Shown: one piece after another, positions 16,924 to 25,075 of the stretch
Numbering within the stretch: the stretch's first letter is position 1
Layout of the letters: every line of letters starts with the position of its first letter
NCBI GenBank assembly: GCA_002481295.1
Contig: DLDU01000051.1
Span: forward strand, 1-64,000
Direction of reading: 5' to 3'
Origin: Prevotella sp. UBA7764
Lineage (GTDB): Bacteria; Bacteroidota; Bacteroidia; Bacteroidales; Bacteroidaceae
Length of the DNA: 64,000 bases
The notes under the pieces: model-generated
What the model was told of the DNA's origin: nothing
What the model saw: the letters and a program-made list of their open reading frames with translations, nothing else
Database searches by the model: none
Translations under genes and position numbers: made by a program

Positions 16924-18558
16924 ATGAAATTCACTCTTTTCAATATATGTGTGGCGGCTTTTGCTGCCTGCGCAATGATGTCTTCTTGCACCCAGTTAGA
17001 GGACACCAGCTACAATAGCGTAATCGCTGACGGCTTCAAGCCGACCGATGAGGATGTGGCCTCACTGCTCTCGTCGGCCTATGTCTCCTGGCGCAAGACG
17101 ATGCTTCTGTGGAATGGTGTGGCAAGAGCAGAGATGCTCTGCACCGACGAGGATGTAATTCCGGCAAGACCCAATGGGTGGGTTGATGGCGGTGTGTATA
17201 AACGTATGCACCAACACAAGTGGACCAGCGAGGACGAAATACCGCTCAACAGTTGGGTGCGCACCTACGACGGTATCAACGCGTGCAACCGCGTGCTCTA
17301 TCAGATTGAGTCCGGACAAGTCGAACTCGGTGATAGCAAGGAGAACGTGATGGCAGAACTCAAAGTTCTGCGTGCTTCCTACTACTATCTGCTCGACGAT
17401 CTTTTCGGCAATGTTCCCATCATCACCAAGTTTGACGTGCCTGAGGGATTCCTGCCCGAACAGAGTTCCCGACAGCAAGTCTATGAGTTTATCGTCAAAG
17501 AACTGGAAGAGAATATTCCTCTGCTTTCCGAGAAGGTGACCAGTGAATATTATGGCCGATTCAACAAATGGGCTGGATACACACTGCTTGCCAAGATGTA
17601 TCTCAACTCTGAAGTATTCTCCAACGGTACACACAAAGACTACGACAAATGTATAGAGATGTGTGACAAGGTCATCAACAGCCATCACTATTCGTTGGAC
17701 GCTACGCGCAAGAATGTCTTTGCCACCAACAATGAGAATTCCAAAGAGATCATCTTTGCTCTGCCTTTCGACGAGACGTATGTTACAGACTGGAACGCCT
17801 TCGACTTTCATATGTACACCTTACAACCGGAAAATCAGGCTACCTATAACTTTCAGGCTACTCCGTGGGGCGGCGTTTGCGTCATGCCACAGTATATCAA
17901 CACCTTTGACAAGGATGATCAACGACTGACCGATGACTTCATCTCTGGCACCCAGTATTCTGCCGACGGCGAAGTACTCAAATGCACTATGGGTGGCATG
18001 GTCGGCAAACCGCTGGCTTATGTCAATGAGGTCAACAGCATCGACGGCTCGGAAGAGAACCAAGGGCTGCGCTGGGGCAAATTTGAATACGCCAAGAACA
18101 GCACCAACCGACTGAGCAACGACTTCCCGCTGTTGCGCTATGCCGACGTGTTGATGATGAAAGCAGAGGCACTGCTCCGTACTGGTCATGCTGATGAAGC
18201 TGCGAAACTGGTCACAGAGGTGCGTCAACGCAACTTCAAGAGTCATCCTGAGAAAGCCATTGTCACCGGTGAACAACTTTTGGGTAACAGTTGCTACGAC
18301 TATGGACGACGCGACATCAATAAAACCACTCACGACAACGCAACCATCACCTATGGTAGAATGCTCGATGAACTCGGATGGGAATTCTCGCAGGAGGGAC
18401 GACGCCGCCAAGATATGATCCGCTTCGGCGTCTTCTCTACCCGCTCATGGTTCTCACACGATGCCAGCGACGCAACAAAGAATCTCTTCCCGATTCCCAA
18501 TAAGCAACTACTCACCAACGGCAACCTAAAACAAAATCCAGGTTATTCAGGAAATTGA
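16924..18558 (+). CDS. SusD/RagB-family surface glycan-binding lipoprotein
   Basis: A 544-residue lipoprotein that caps the SusC barrel and binds the glycan outside the cell. The signal peptide ends in the lipobox MMSSC (Cys22). The alpha-helical SusD fold shows YDGINACNRVLYQIE, LRASYYYLLDDLFGNVPIIT and, near the end, LRYADVLMMKAEALLRTG and LGWEFSQEGRRRQDMIRFGVF, all usual SusD landmarks. It ends in LFPIPNKQLLTN...QNPGY. Co-transcribed with the upstream SusC. A GC-rich hairpin follows at 18612-18653. Confidence 0.94.
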   Translation: MKFTLFNICVAAFAACAMMSSCTQLEDTSYNSVIADGFKPTDEDVASLLSSAYVSWRKTMLLWNGVARAEMLCTDEDVIPARPNGWVDGGVYKRMHQHKWTSEDEIPLNSWVRTYDGINACNRVLYQIESGQVELGDSKENVMAELKVLRASYYYLLDDLFGNVPIITKFDVPEGFLPEQSSRQQVYEFIVKELEENIPLLSEKVTSEYYGRFNKWAGYTLLAKMYLNSEVFSNGTHKDYDKCIEMCDKVINSHHYSLDATRKNVFATNNENSKEIIFALPFDETYVTDWNAFDFHMYTLQPENQATYNFQATPWGGVCVMPQYINTFDKDDQRLTDDFISGTQYSADGEVLKCTMGGMVGKPLAYVNEVNSIDGSEENQGLRWGKFEYAKNSTNRLSNDFPLLRYADVLMMKAEALLRTGHADEAAKLVTEVRQRNFKSHPEKAIVTGEQLLGNSCYDYGRRDINKTTHDNATITYGRMLDELGWEFSQEGRRRQDMIRFGVFSTRSWFSHDASDATKNLFPIPNKQLLTNGNLKQNPGYSGN

Positions 18559-18611
18559 TCTGACTACGGACGAATCATCCACTCAGAAAGATCTACTAAA
18601 CACAAAAGAAC

Positions 18612-18728
18612 AGCGGGGCACAGACGGAAGTCTTAGCTGAGTCTGTGCCCGCTGCCTATAATCCTCTATTCTCCAAGCTCTCTCACAAGGCAAAGGCTTC
18701 TCTGTGTGTCCATAACCCTGTGTGAGAG
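18612..18728 (+). terminator. Hairpins downstream of the susD gene
   Basis: AGCGGGGCACAGAC (18612-18625) pairs with GTCTGTGCCCGCT (18641-18653), one bulge. A second, weaker pair, CTCTCACA (18680-18687) and TGTGAGAG (18721-18728), is followed by TTTTA. These probably end or stabilise the susCD transcript. The rest of the 286-base gap holds only the GH31 promoter. Confidence 0.6.
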
Positions 18729-18778
18729 TTTTAGGGAAAGAGCGACATGAGATTCGTTCACAATTCCCCGGCTTTTCT

Positions 18779-18809
18779 TTTGCACATTGAAGAAAATGTC
18801 TTATCTTTG
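18779..18809 (+). promoter_or_regulatory. Promoter of the GH31 gene
   Basis: TTTG (18779-18782), a 19-base spacer and TATCTTTG (18802-18809) form a complete Bacteroidetes promoter, about 35 bases before the GH31 ATG. The enzyme can therefore be made independently of the sigma-controlled susCD genes. Confidence 0.8.
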
Positions 18810-18844
18810 CGATCGAAAAAGCTATTCCTAAACAAATCAATGAT

Positions 18845-21304
18845 ATGACAAAACAAAAAACAATCCTGCTGACGCTGTTGCTGGCACTGTTGCTGCCGCT
18901 TCATGCTGCCAAACGTAAAAACCTTACCGGCATCTGCCGCGTGATCGACGGACACGCCACCGAGTTGAACTTCTGCTCGCCATCGATCGTGCGCGTGAGA
19001 GTGTTTCCCGGTACGGACACAAACATTCAGAAAAAGAGCTACTCGGTGCTGCTGAAACCCGGGCAGAACGTCACGGAGCCCATCACCGAGGAAGAGCGTG
19101 ACGGCAAGCTCAAGCTTAGCTCGTCGATGCTCAACGCCACCCTCGACCTACGGACGGGCTATATCACCTTTGCCGACAACAAAGGCAAGGAACTGCTGCA
19201 AGCCACCGGTAGTCTCTTCACACCTTGCACCCACGAGGTGGACCACGGAAAGTACCAGGTCAGACAAGGTTTCCGACTGGCCAGCGACGAGGCCGTATAT
19301 GGACTCGGACAGCTTCGTGACACGCTCATGAGCCACCGCGGACAGAAGGTGGAGATGTGGAACCACAACACATATATATCGATTCCTTTCTTCCTCAGCG
19401 GCAAAGGCTACGGGCTCTATTGGGACAATGCCGGACGCTCGCTGTTCGACGACACTGCTGCGGAGACGACGATGAGCAGTGAGGTGGCTCCGTTTATCGA
19501 CTACTACTTTCTCTATCGCGACGGCACGGCCGACGGCGTCATCGCCTCCGTACGTGAACTCTCGGGACAGGCTACGCTGCCGCCCTTGTGGGCCATGGGC
19601 TTCTGGCAGTGTCGCGAACGCTATAAGACCAGCGATGAACTCGTCGGCGTGCTCGACAAATACCGTGAGCTGAGGATTCCTGTCGACGCAATGGTACAGG
19701 ACTGGCAATACTGGGGATGCGACTCCAACTGGAATGCCATGCGCTTCATGAACCCTTACTATATTAATAAGGTGGGAGATCCTGCCTGGCAACGCTACCT
19801 GCCCGGTGACATGAAAAACCTGAAACCACAACAGCCGCGCATCAAGAGTCCGCAGGAAATGGTAGACTATGTCCACCGCAACAACGGCCATCTGATGATC
19901 TCCATCTGGGCTAACTTCGGTCCGTGGACCGAGCAATATAAAGAGCTCAACGCCATCGGTGCCCTCTATCCTTTCGACACATGGCCCATGAAGCAAGGCG
20001 TGAAAGTCTACGATGCCTTTAATCCGAAAGCTCGCGACATCTATTGGAGGTATCTGACCAACCTACAGAAGATGGGATTCGACGCTTGGTGGACCGACTC
20101 CTCAGAGCCCGATCACTTCGAAAAGCCCGGTGACGACGACTGGTTGACAGCCGACGGATCGTGGAGAAGCGTGAAGAATGCTTTCCCACTCGTGCACAAC
20201 AAGGGCATCTACGACCATCAGCGCGCCACCAAAGAAGGCAACGCTAAGCGTGCACTGATGATGACGCGCAGTGCTTCCTTCGGCATCCAGCACTACGGCA
20301 CATTCTCTTGGAGCGGCGACATCCTCGCCTCGTGGCAGGAGATGAAGCAGCAGATTCCATCAGGACTGAACTATTCACTCTGCGGCATTCCCTACTGGAA
20401 TACCGACCTCGGCGGTTTCTTCTATTGGGAGTTTGAGCAGGATCCCCACAATCCTGCCTTGCAGGAACTGCAAACACGTTGGATGGAATGGGGAGCCTTC
20501 ATGCCGCTGATGCGCAACCACTGCTCGTCGCCGATGGTCAGCGAGCTCTATCGTTTTGGCAAGGCCGGCGACTGGTGCTACGACGCTATCGTGAAATACA
20601 TCCGTCTGCGCTACCGCTTGCTGCCCTATACCTATAGTTCTGCTGCTGACTGCACGCTCCACAGCGGCACGATGATGCGCGCGCTGGTCATGGACTTTGC
20701 CAATGACCGCCATGCCGCAACGCTCAACAACGAGTATCTCTTCGGCCGCAACCTGCTCGTCAAGCCGGTCACAGACCCGATGTACACATGGAAGGACAGC
20801 TTGAAACGCGGACATCTGATCTATCCCGAAGTCAGCAAGGCCGCAGCGCCAACGACGGTCTATCTGCCAAAAGGCACGCTGTGGTATGACTTCTGGAACG
20901 ACCAGCCTCATGCCGGCGGCAAGACGATCCAGCGTCTCTGCCCTATCGACATCATGCCGGTATATGTCAAGGCGGGTGCCATCTTGCCTTTCGGACCCGA
21001 CGTGCAATACAGCACGGAGAAGCCGTGGGACGATTTGGAAGTAAAAGTCTACTGTGGAGCCAACGGCCACTTTGAACTCTATGAGGACGAGGGCAACAAC
21101 TACAACTATGAGCGGGGGCGCTACACGCTCATCCCCTTTGAGTATGACGAAGCCACGCACACGCTGACCATTGGCAACCGCAAGGGAGCTTACAAGGGCA
21201 TGCTCACTCGCCGTCACTTCCGCATCACCGCTGTCACCGCCAACGGCAAGAAGGCAGAGCAGACCGTGGAATACACGGGAAAGAAATGTGAAGTAAAGAT
21301 CTGA
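18845..21304 (+). CDS. GH31 alpha-glycosidase (alpha-xylosidase or alpha-glucosidase type)
   Basis: An 819-residue exo-acting retaining glycosidase with a signal peptide (1-21), so periplasmic or surface-exposed. An N-terminal beta-sandwich (about 25-235) precedes the catalytic barrel (about 245-600). The nucleophile is Asp418 in WWTDSSEPD and the acid/base is Asp492 in FSWSGDILASW. The C-terminal part has the GH31 beta domains, with YEDEGNNYNYERGRY near the end. The WWxDxSEPD form is common in Bacteroidetes alpha-xylosidase-like enzymes, but I cannot separate alpha-xylosidase from alpha-glucosidase here. It lies downstream of the sigma-controlled SusCD pair and has its own promoter. Confidence 0.88.
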   Translation: MTKQKTILLTLLLALLLPLHAAKRKNLTGICRVIDGHATELNFCSPSIVRVRVFPGTDTNIQKKSYSVLLKPGQNVTEPITEEERDGKLKLSSSMLNATLDLRTGYITFADNKGKELLQATGSLFTPCTHEVDHGKYQVRQGFRLASDEAVYGLGQLRDTLMSHRGQKVEMWNHNTYISIPFFLSGKGYGLYWDNAGRSLFDDTAAETTMSSEVAPFIDYYFLYRDGTADGVIASVRELSGQATLPPLWAMGFWQCRERYKTSDELVGVLDKYRELRIPVDAMVQDWQYWGCDSNWNAMRFMNPYYINKVGDPAWQRYLPGDMKNLKPQQPRIKSPQEMVDYVHRNNGHLMISIWANFGPWTEQYKELNAIGALYPFDTWPMKQGVKVYDAFNPKARDIYWRYLTNLQKMGFDAWWTDSSEPDHFEKPGDDDWLTADGSWRSVKNAFPLVHNKGIYDHQRATKEGNAKRALMMTRSASFGIQHYGTFSWSGDILASWQEMKQQIPSGLNYSLCGIPYWNTDLGGFFYWEFEQDPHNPALQELQTRWMEWGAFMPLMRNHCSSPMVSELYRFGKAGDWCYDAIVKYIRLRYRLLPYTYSSAADCTLHSGTMMRALVMDFANDRHAATLNNEYLFGRNLLVKPVTDPMYTWKDSLKRGHLIYPEVSKAAAPTTVYLPKGTLWYDFWNDQPHAGGKTIQRLCPIDIMPVYVKAGAILPFGPDVQYSTEKPWDDLEVKVYCGANGHFELYEDEGNNYNYERGRYTLIPFEYDEATHTLTIGNRKGAYKGMLTRRHFRITAVTANGKKAEQTVEYTGKKCEVKI

Positions 21305-21344
21305 GAAGAAGACCCTCTCTAGCTTTCTAAAAGGGAGAGAAAAA

Positions 21345-21487
21345 CCTCATCCTAACAGCCTCACCCCCCAGCCTCTCTCCAAACAGCCTAATCCTTGGTA
21401 CCTTCCTATGGTAGTTTGGTATAGCCAGAGTAATCACTCCCCTCTCCTTTGGAGAGGGGTACGGGGGTGAGGCTGGTGAGGCTGTTT
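21345..21487. repeat. REP-like imperfect palindrome between GH31 and the small membrane protein
   Basis: The left arm AACAGCCTCACCCCCCAGCC (from 21341) and the right-hand sequence ending GGTGAGGCTGTT (to about 21487) are inverted partners. The inner part includes CTCTCC and the perfect hairpin CCCTCTCC-TTT-GGAGAGGG. Elements of the form CTCTCCnnnGGAGAGGG plus GGGGGTGAGG are widespread in Bacteroidetes intergenic DNA as I recall. The right arm overlaps the last codons of the 54-residue frame on the minus strand. Confidence 0.65.
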
Positions 21488-21598
21488 CCATTCCTTCTGC
21501 CTCCTGTGTATGTCGAGGAAGGTTTTGACACCCCACCAGATCATGATGACGGTCAGGAGAAACAGCACGGCGATGATAATGTATAATTCTGTTTTCAT
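21434..21598 (-). CDS. Small single-helix membrane protein, 54 residues
   Basis: A short frame starting MKTELYIIIAVLFLLTVIM. One clear membrane helix (about 5-23) is followed by WWGVKTFLDIHRRQKEWK. The last dozen residues (PHQPHPRTPLQRRGE) are encoded by the REP-like palindrome, so the original C-terminus was probably replaced when that element inserted or expanded. A -7 box (TAATTTTG on the minus strand, 21654-21661) lies about 55 bases upstream, which supports expression. The function is unknown. Confidence 0.6.
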   Translation of the reverse strand: MKTELYIIIAVLFLLTVIMIWWGVKTFLDIHRRQKEWKQPHQPHPRTPLQRRGE

Positions 21599-21653
21599 GA
21601 GAATATCGGTTTAGAACAGTGATACTAAGGCGTTTGTCACGCTATTGTCGCTG

Positions 21654-21661
21654 CAAAATTA
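21654..21661 (-). promoter_or_regulatory. -7 box of the 54-residue membrane protein gene
   Basis: The minus strand reads TAATTTTG. Its upstream side abuts the GH43 terminator stem, so any -33 element would lie within that hairpin. Confidence 0.45.
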
Positions 21662-21713
21662 AAAAAGAAAATCGACAAACGATCGCGTTTCCACAATCGT
21701 TTGTCGATTTTCT
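21660..21713 (-). terminator. Terminator of the GH43 gene
   Basis: A perfect 18-bp stem (21666-21683 with 21696-21713) has a 12-base loop. On the minus strand a run of T follows. It begins about 14 bases past the GH43 stop. Confidence 0.88.
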
Positions 21714-21726
21714 GCGTTTTCTTTGG

Positions 21727-22854
21727 TTACCGCCTCAGCACGGGCTTGCCGTCCTCGAAGTGGATAGGAATCCACAGATGACCGCTGTTGCCGAGCTCTT
21801 TCGGTTTCCACACGTCGGCCATGAACAGATATTCGGCGCCGCCGAACTGTCTGCGGAGCTTTGCGTCCGACACCTTATATATATAAGCACCCTGTCCGCC
21901 AAACGTCGTCTCAGCACCATCGCCCCGACAGGGATTGGGCAGTTTTGTCCACGGACCGAAGATGTTCTTGGCAGTAAAGAGACGAGCGGCATTCGGAGCC
22001 CAACCCGTACAGCCACTGGTGATCATCCAGTAGGTACCATCCTGCTTGAAGATAGTCGGTGCCTCGTTTTGTCCACCGGCAGCCACACGTACAAACGAAC
22101 CGTTGTGACCGAGGTAGTCGTCAGTGAGTTGCGCGATGTTGAGCGTCATATTATCCTCAGAAGAGAAGATGTGGTAAGCCTTGCCGTCGTCATCGACAAA
22201 CACCGTCTGGTCACGCGCCATCTGTCCACCTTCGAGATCACGCATGAAAAACATGCCACGCTCAATCTGTTTCCGCCATTCCGGTGTCCACCAAGTCTGC
22301 AACTCGGGAAAGAGTAGCTGATGGCGCAAGTCGGTAGTGTCGGGCAGACAGAAGCCTATCGGATAGCAACCCACATTGACGCGACCCGACCGCACAAAGC
22401 GGAAAGGCCCCGTAGAATTGTCGCTGACCGCCACGGCAGCACGGGCGGCTTCGTAGCCCCGCCCTTTCAACTCAAGATGAAACCACATCACAAACTTCCT
22501 CGTCCGGGCGTTGAATACTACCTTCGGCCGCTCAATGATGCATCCCCGTTGTATGTCGCTGTTGGTATCGTCGGTCACGCTGAGCACCAAGCCGCGTGAC
22601 GTCCAGTCGCGAAGATTCTTGGAAGTGTAGCAACTCACGCCGAGTGAACTGACCGGTCCTTTGTTGCTGCGTGTCTCACCATACCAATAATAAGTGCCGC
22701 GATACTGGATGATATTTCCTCCATGCGCGTTGATATGCTTCCCGCTCGTGTCTTTCCACAGTCCTCCTTCCATCGCTTTCTGTCCCACGGCGGAGAGAGA
22801 GAAGAAGAAGGACAGGCAAATGGCGAGCAGAGATATTTGTCGATTGTTTGCCAT
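21727..22854 (-). CDS. GH43 glycosidase, exo-beta-1,3-galactanase-like
   Basis: A 375-residue secreted five-bladed propeller enzyme with signal peptide (1-24, ending SAVGQ). Visible landmarks are INAHGGNIIQYRGTYYWYGE, CIIERPKVVF with Glu108, DDDGKAYHIFSSEDN with Glu233, and GGQNEAPTIF with Gln262. This arrangement, Glu/Glu with Gln in place of the usual general base, matches what I recall for the exo-beta-1,3-galactanase of Clostridium thermocellum (GH43 subfamily 24); subfamily 34 is an alternative. It therefore may trim galactan backbones such as those of arabinogalactan proteins. It lies downstream of a SusCD pair but beyond a strong hairpin, so it may be transcribed separately. Confidence 0.82.
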   Translation of the reverse strand: MANNRQISLLAICLSFFFSLSAVGQKAMEGGLWKDTSGKHINAHGGNIIQYRGTYYWYGETRSNKGPVSSLGVSCYTSKNLRDWTSRGLVLSVTDDTNSDIQRGCIIERPKVVFNARTRKFVMWFHLELKGRGYEAARAAVAVSDNSTGPFRFVRSGRVNVGCYPIGFCLPDTTDLRHQLLFPELQTWWTPEWRKQIERGMFFMRDLEGGQMARDQTVFVDDDGKAYHIFSSEDNMTLNIAQLTDDYLGHNGSFVRVAAGGQNEAPTIFKQDGTYWMITSGCTGWAPNAARLFTAKNIFGPWTKLPNPCRGDGAETTFGGQGAYIYKVSDAKLRRQFGGAEYLFMADVWKPKELGNSGHLWIPIHFEDGKPVLRR

Positions 22855-22881
22855 CTTTATCTGCTTTCTATAGATAATATC

Positions 22882-23020
22882 GTTATCAGTGTTCTATATA
22901 TAATAATGTGTAGCTCTCTTTTCCCATGCCACGCCGATCAGGAGAAAGAAAAGGGGATATGCCAAAGCCGATCGGCATATCCCCCTCATCAACTTACTTT
23001 ATATTATAATCAACAACCTT
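22882..23020. repeat. Direct repeat copy A (contains a terminator hairpin)
   Basis: This 139-base stretch is nearly identical to 29207-29368, apart from a 22-base extra unit in the second copy and a few substitutions. Both copies lie just past the 3' end of a minus-strand gene: here the susD gene ending at 23070, there the zinc-peptidase-like gene ending at 29377. Confidence 0.85.
22949..22984 (-). terminator. Terminator of the SusC/SusD operon
   Basis: GGGGATATGCC (22953-22963) pairs perfectly with GGCATATCCCC (22974-22984). On the minus strand the stem is followed by TTTTCTTTCT. Confidence 0.85.
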
Positions 23021-23069
23021 CATGCCATAGTAGAGGTAATCTATTGATGGCATCACCGGCTACAGTCGT

Positions 23070-25064
23070 TTATTGTTCTGCCGGAGAGTCCGGTGTTGTA
23101 GGCCAATAAGGATTCTGATACAAGGGACTTTCAGAGATGGTAGCGTGATCAGAGGCTGTAAGCAGGAACTGTCGGATCGGCAGGGGCTCGAGATAGTGGG
23201 CCATATGCCATGTCAGACCGTTGAAGAAGCTGTTGTTGGCCTTGATCTTCTCATGAGGACGCAGGTAAGCACTCAACTCAGGCGAAGATACATTGGAGCT
23301 ATTGGATCCGTTGGCCACGAGATTGTTGTACCATTTCTCCATTGGCGTACCCCACAGATGAATACCTTCGGTATGAGCCGGCGTCTTCATCAGCTGGTCA
23401 TAGGAGCGCCAACGCTGCAGGTCCATGCCACGGAGTCCTTCAGCGATCAGCTCGCAACGACGCTCACGGCGAATGTTGTACAGCACCTTATCGCTCAACA
23501 GTTGACCGGCAGAGTAAGCGCCCCAATCGCGAGTCTCTTTGCTCATGTTGGTAGCATTAATGGTTGTCAGCGGATTCACAGCCTCGCCCGTGAAGCCAGC
23601 CGCACGGCGCACGTCCTCCCAATATTCCAGCACTTTGCCGGAGAGACTCTTTGTCAGCATATACTCAGCCTCCATATAGTTGAGCAAAGCCTCTGTTGCA
23701 CGGAAGACAACACACACGTTGTAGCTGCCGCCATTGGCTGTCAGTGCGCGGTCAAAAGTCATGCCCTTGCGGATCGTATAGCCTGTAACGTAACCGTCCT
23801 CAGCGTTGGTATTGGTAATGGCCGGTACGGTTTCAACCCGTGTCCAGTGATCACCCGACACGTCGTCGACATTCTTGAAGCAGTTGATGTCGCCGGGAGC
23901 CTTCAGGAACACGCTCAGTCGCGGATCACGATTTGTGCGCACTTTGTTCAGACTGGTGTCTACATACTCATATTGCGAAGCGTAGACAGGCTTGCCGTCC
24001 TTCATCAGGTAGCTCTCGATGAGGCTGCGTGTGAAGCCCGTGCCTATATTTCCCTTTTCAACAGCCACCTCGACATCGTTTCTGATGCCCAGAGACTTGC
24101 TGTACTGTCTCCAGAGAATCACGTCGGGTACCTTTGAGTCGTCGGTAGACCCCCAGATGCGCAGATAAGGATTGGCGGGATCGTCGAGGCTCTGAGGCAC
24201 TTTGCACGTGTTGACAGACAAATTACCCTTATATTTCTCAGCTACCTGCTCAGCAGCCTCGGTAGCTGTGGTGAAGAAGTACTTAGCTTCAGCCTCGATG
24301 CTTCCGGAGGGATATTTATAGTCAGCGTTCTTTGCTGCTCCCGGCCATCCCTTGCCATTGGGCACGAAAGGCGTACCGGCGAAGTTGGTCAGCCATGATC
24401 CTTCATACAGCGCCACACGGCTCTTGAACAGGTTAGCGGCATCGTAGGTCACACGTGTCGTGGCGTAGCCCGACTTAGGCATATAGGTCATTGCCGTGTC
24501 CAAGTCGCTGATGATGAATCGGGCCACCTCGTTGCACGGCTCACGCTTATCGGCAGCCACCAGCACAGCCTCGTCGTCGGGTAGAGCCTTCGTGATGATC
24601 GGCAGGTCGCCAAAGCGTTGTAGAAGCGTGAAGTAGGCGTAAGCACGGAAGAAATACAATTCGCCGATATACTGGCGCAGGTTGTTGTCCGAACCACTGA
24701 TCTTTCCTGCTTTGTATTTCTCCACGATCTGTCCGAGCTGGTAATTGACGTTGCGCACATTGCTCCAGCTCCAGTCGTCATTAGTGTTGCTGACTTTCCA
24801 CAACCCCGTACCGAACTTATTGTCGGGATAGAGCGACATCTGGTTGTCTGTGTTGTTGTCAGTAATATAGGTACCATAGTCCCAACCGCCGTGTCCGGGC
24901 AGGATGTCCTGATAGAACTTATTTGCGGCGGCCTGTACCTGATCCTCGGAAGTGTAGAAATTCTCCGGTGTCAAGTACGAAGGAGGCTCTTGTTCCAGAT
25001 AGTCATTGCAAGAAGTAGCCCCCAAGATTGGCAGAGCCAAAAGGAATAACTTATATAGTTTCAT
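23070..25064 (-). CDS. SusD/RagB-family surface glycan-binding lipoprotein
   Basis: A 664-residue lipoprotein with lipobox GATSC (Cys19). It begins with the usual CNDYLEQEPPSYLTPENFYTSEDQ, then has LRQYIGELYFFRAYAYFTLLQRFGDLPIITKAL and, in the C-terminal half, YNIRRERRCELIAEGLRGMDLQRWR, all typical of SusD. It ends with PIRQFLLTAS...LYQNPYWP. It is 11 bases downstream of its SusC partner and followed by a strong terminator. It is somewhat longer than most SusD proteins. The glycan is not identifiable from sequence. Confidence 0.94.
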   Translation of the reverse strand: MKLYKLFLLALPILGATSCNDYLEQEPPSYLTPENFYTSEDQVQAAANKFYQDILPGHGGWDYGTYITDNNTDNQMSLYPDNKFGTGLWKVSNTNDDWSWSNVRNVNYQLGQIVEKYKAGKISGSDNNLRQYIGELYFFRAYAYFTLLQRFGDLPIITKALPDDEAVLVAADKREPCNEVARFIISDLDTAMTYMPKSGYATTRVTYDAANLFKSRVALYEGSWLTNFAGTPFVPNGKGWPGAAKNADYKYPSGSIEAEAKYFFTTATEAAEQVAEKYKGNLSVNTCKVPQSLDDPANPYLRIWGSTDDSKVPDVILWRQYSKSLGIRNDVEVAVEKGNIGTGFTRSLIESYLMKDGKPVYASQYEYVDTSLNKVRTNRDPRLSVFLKAPGDINCFKNVDDVSGDHWTRVETVPAITNTNAEDGYVTGYTIRKGMTFDRALTANGGSYNVCVVFRATEALLNYMEAEYMLTKSLSGKVLEYWEDVRRAAGFTGEAVNPLTTINATNMSKETRDWGAYSAGQLLSDKVLYNIRRERRCELIAEGLRGMDLQRWRSYDQLMKTPAHTEGIHLWGTPMEKWYNNLVANGSNSSNVSSPELSAYLRPHEKIKANNSFFNGLTWHMAHYLEPLPIRQFLLTASDHATISESPLYQNPYWPTTPDSPAEQ

Positions 25065-25075
25065 AGCTGTACGAT

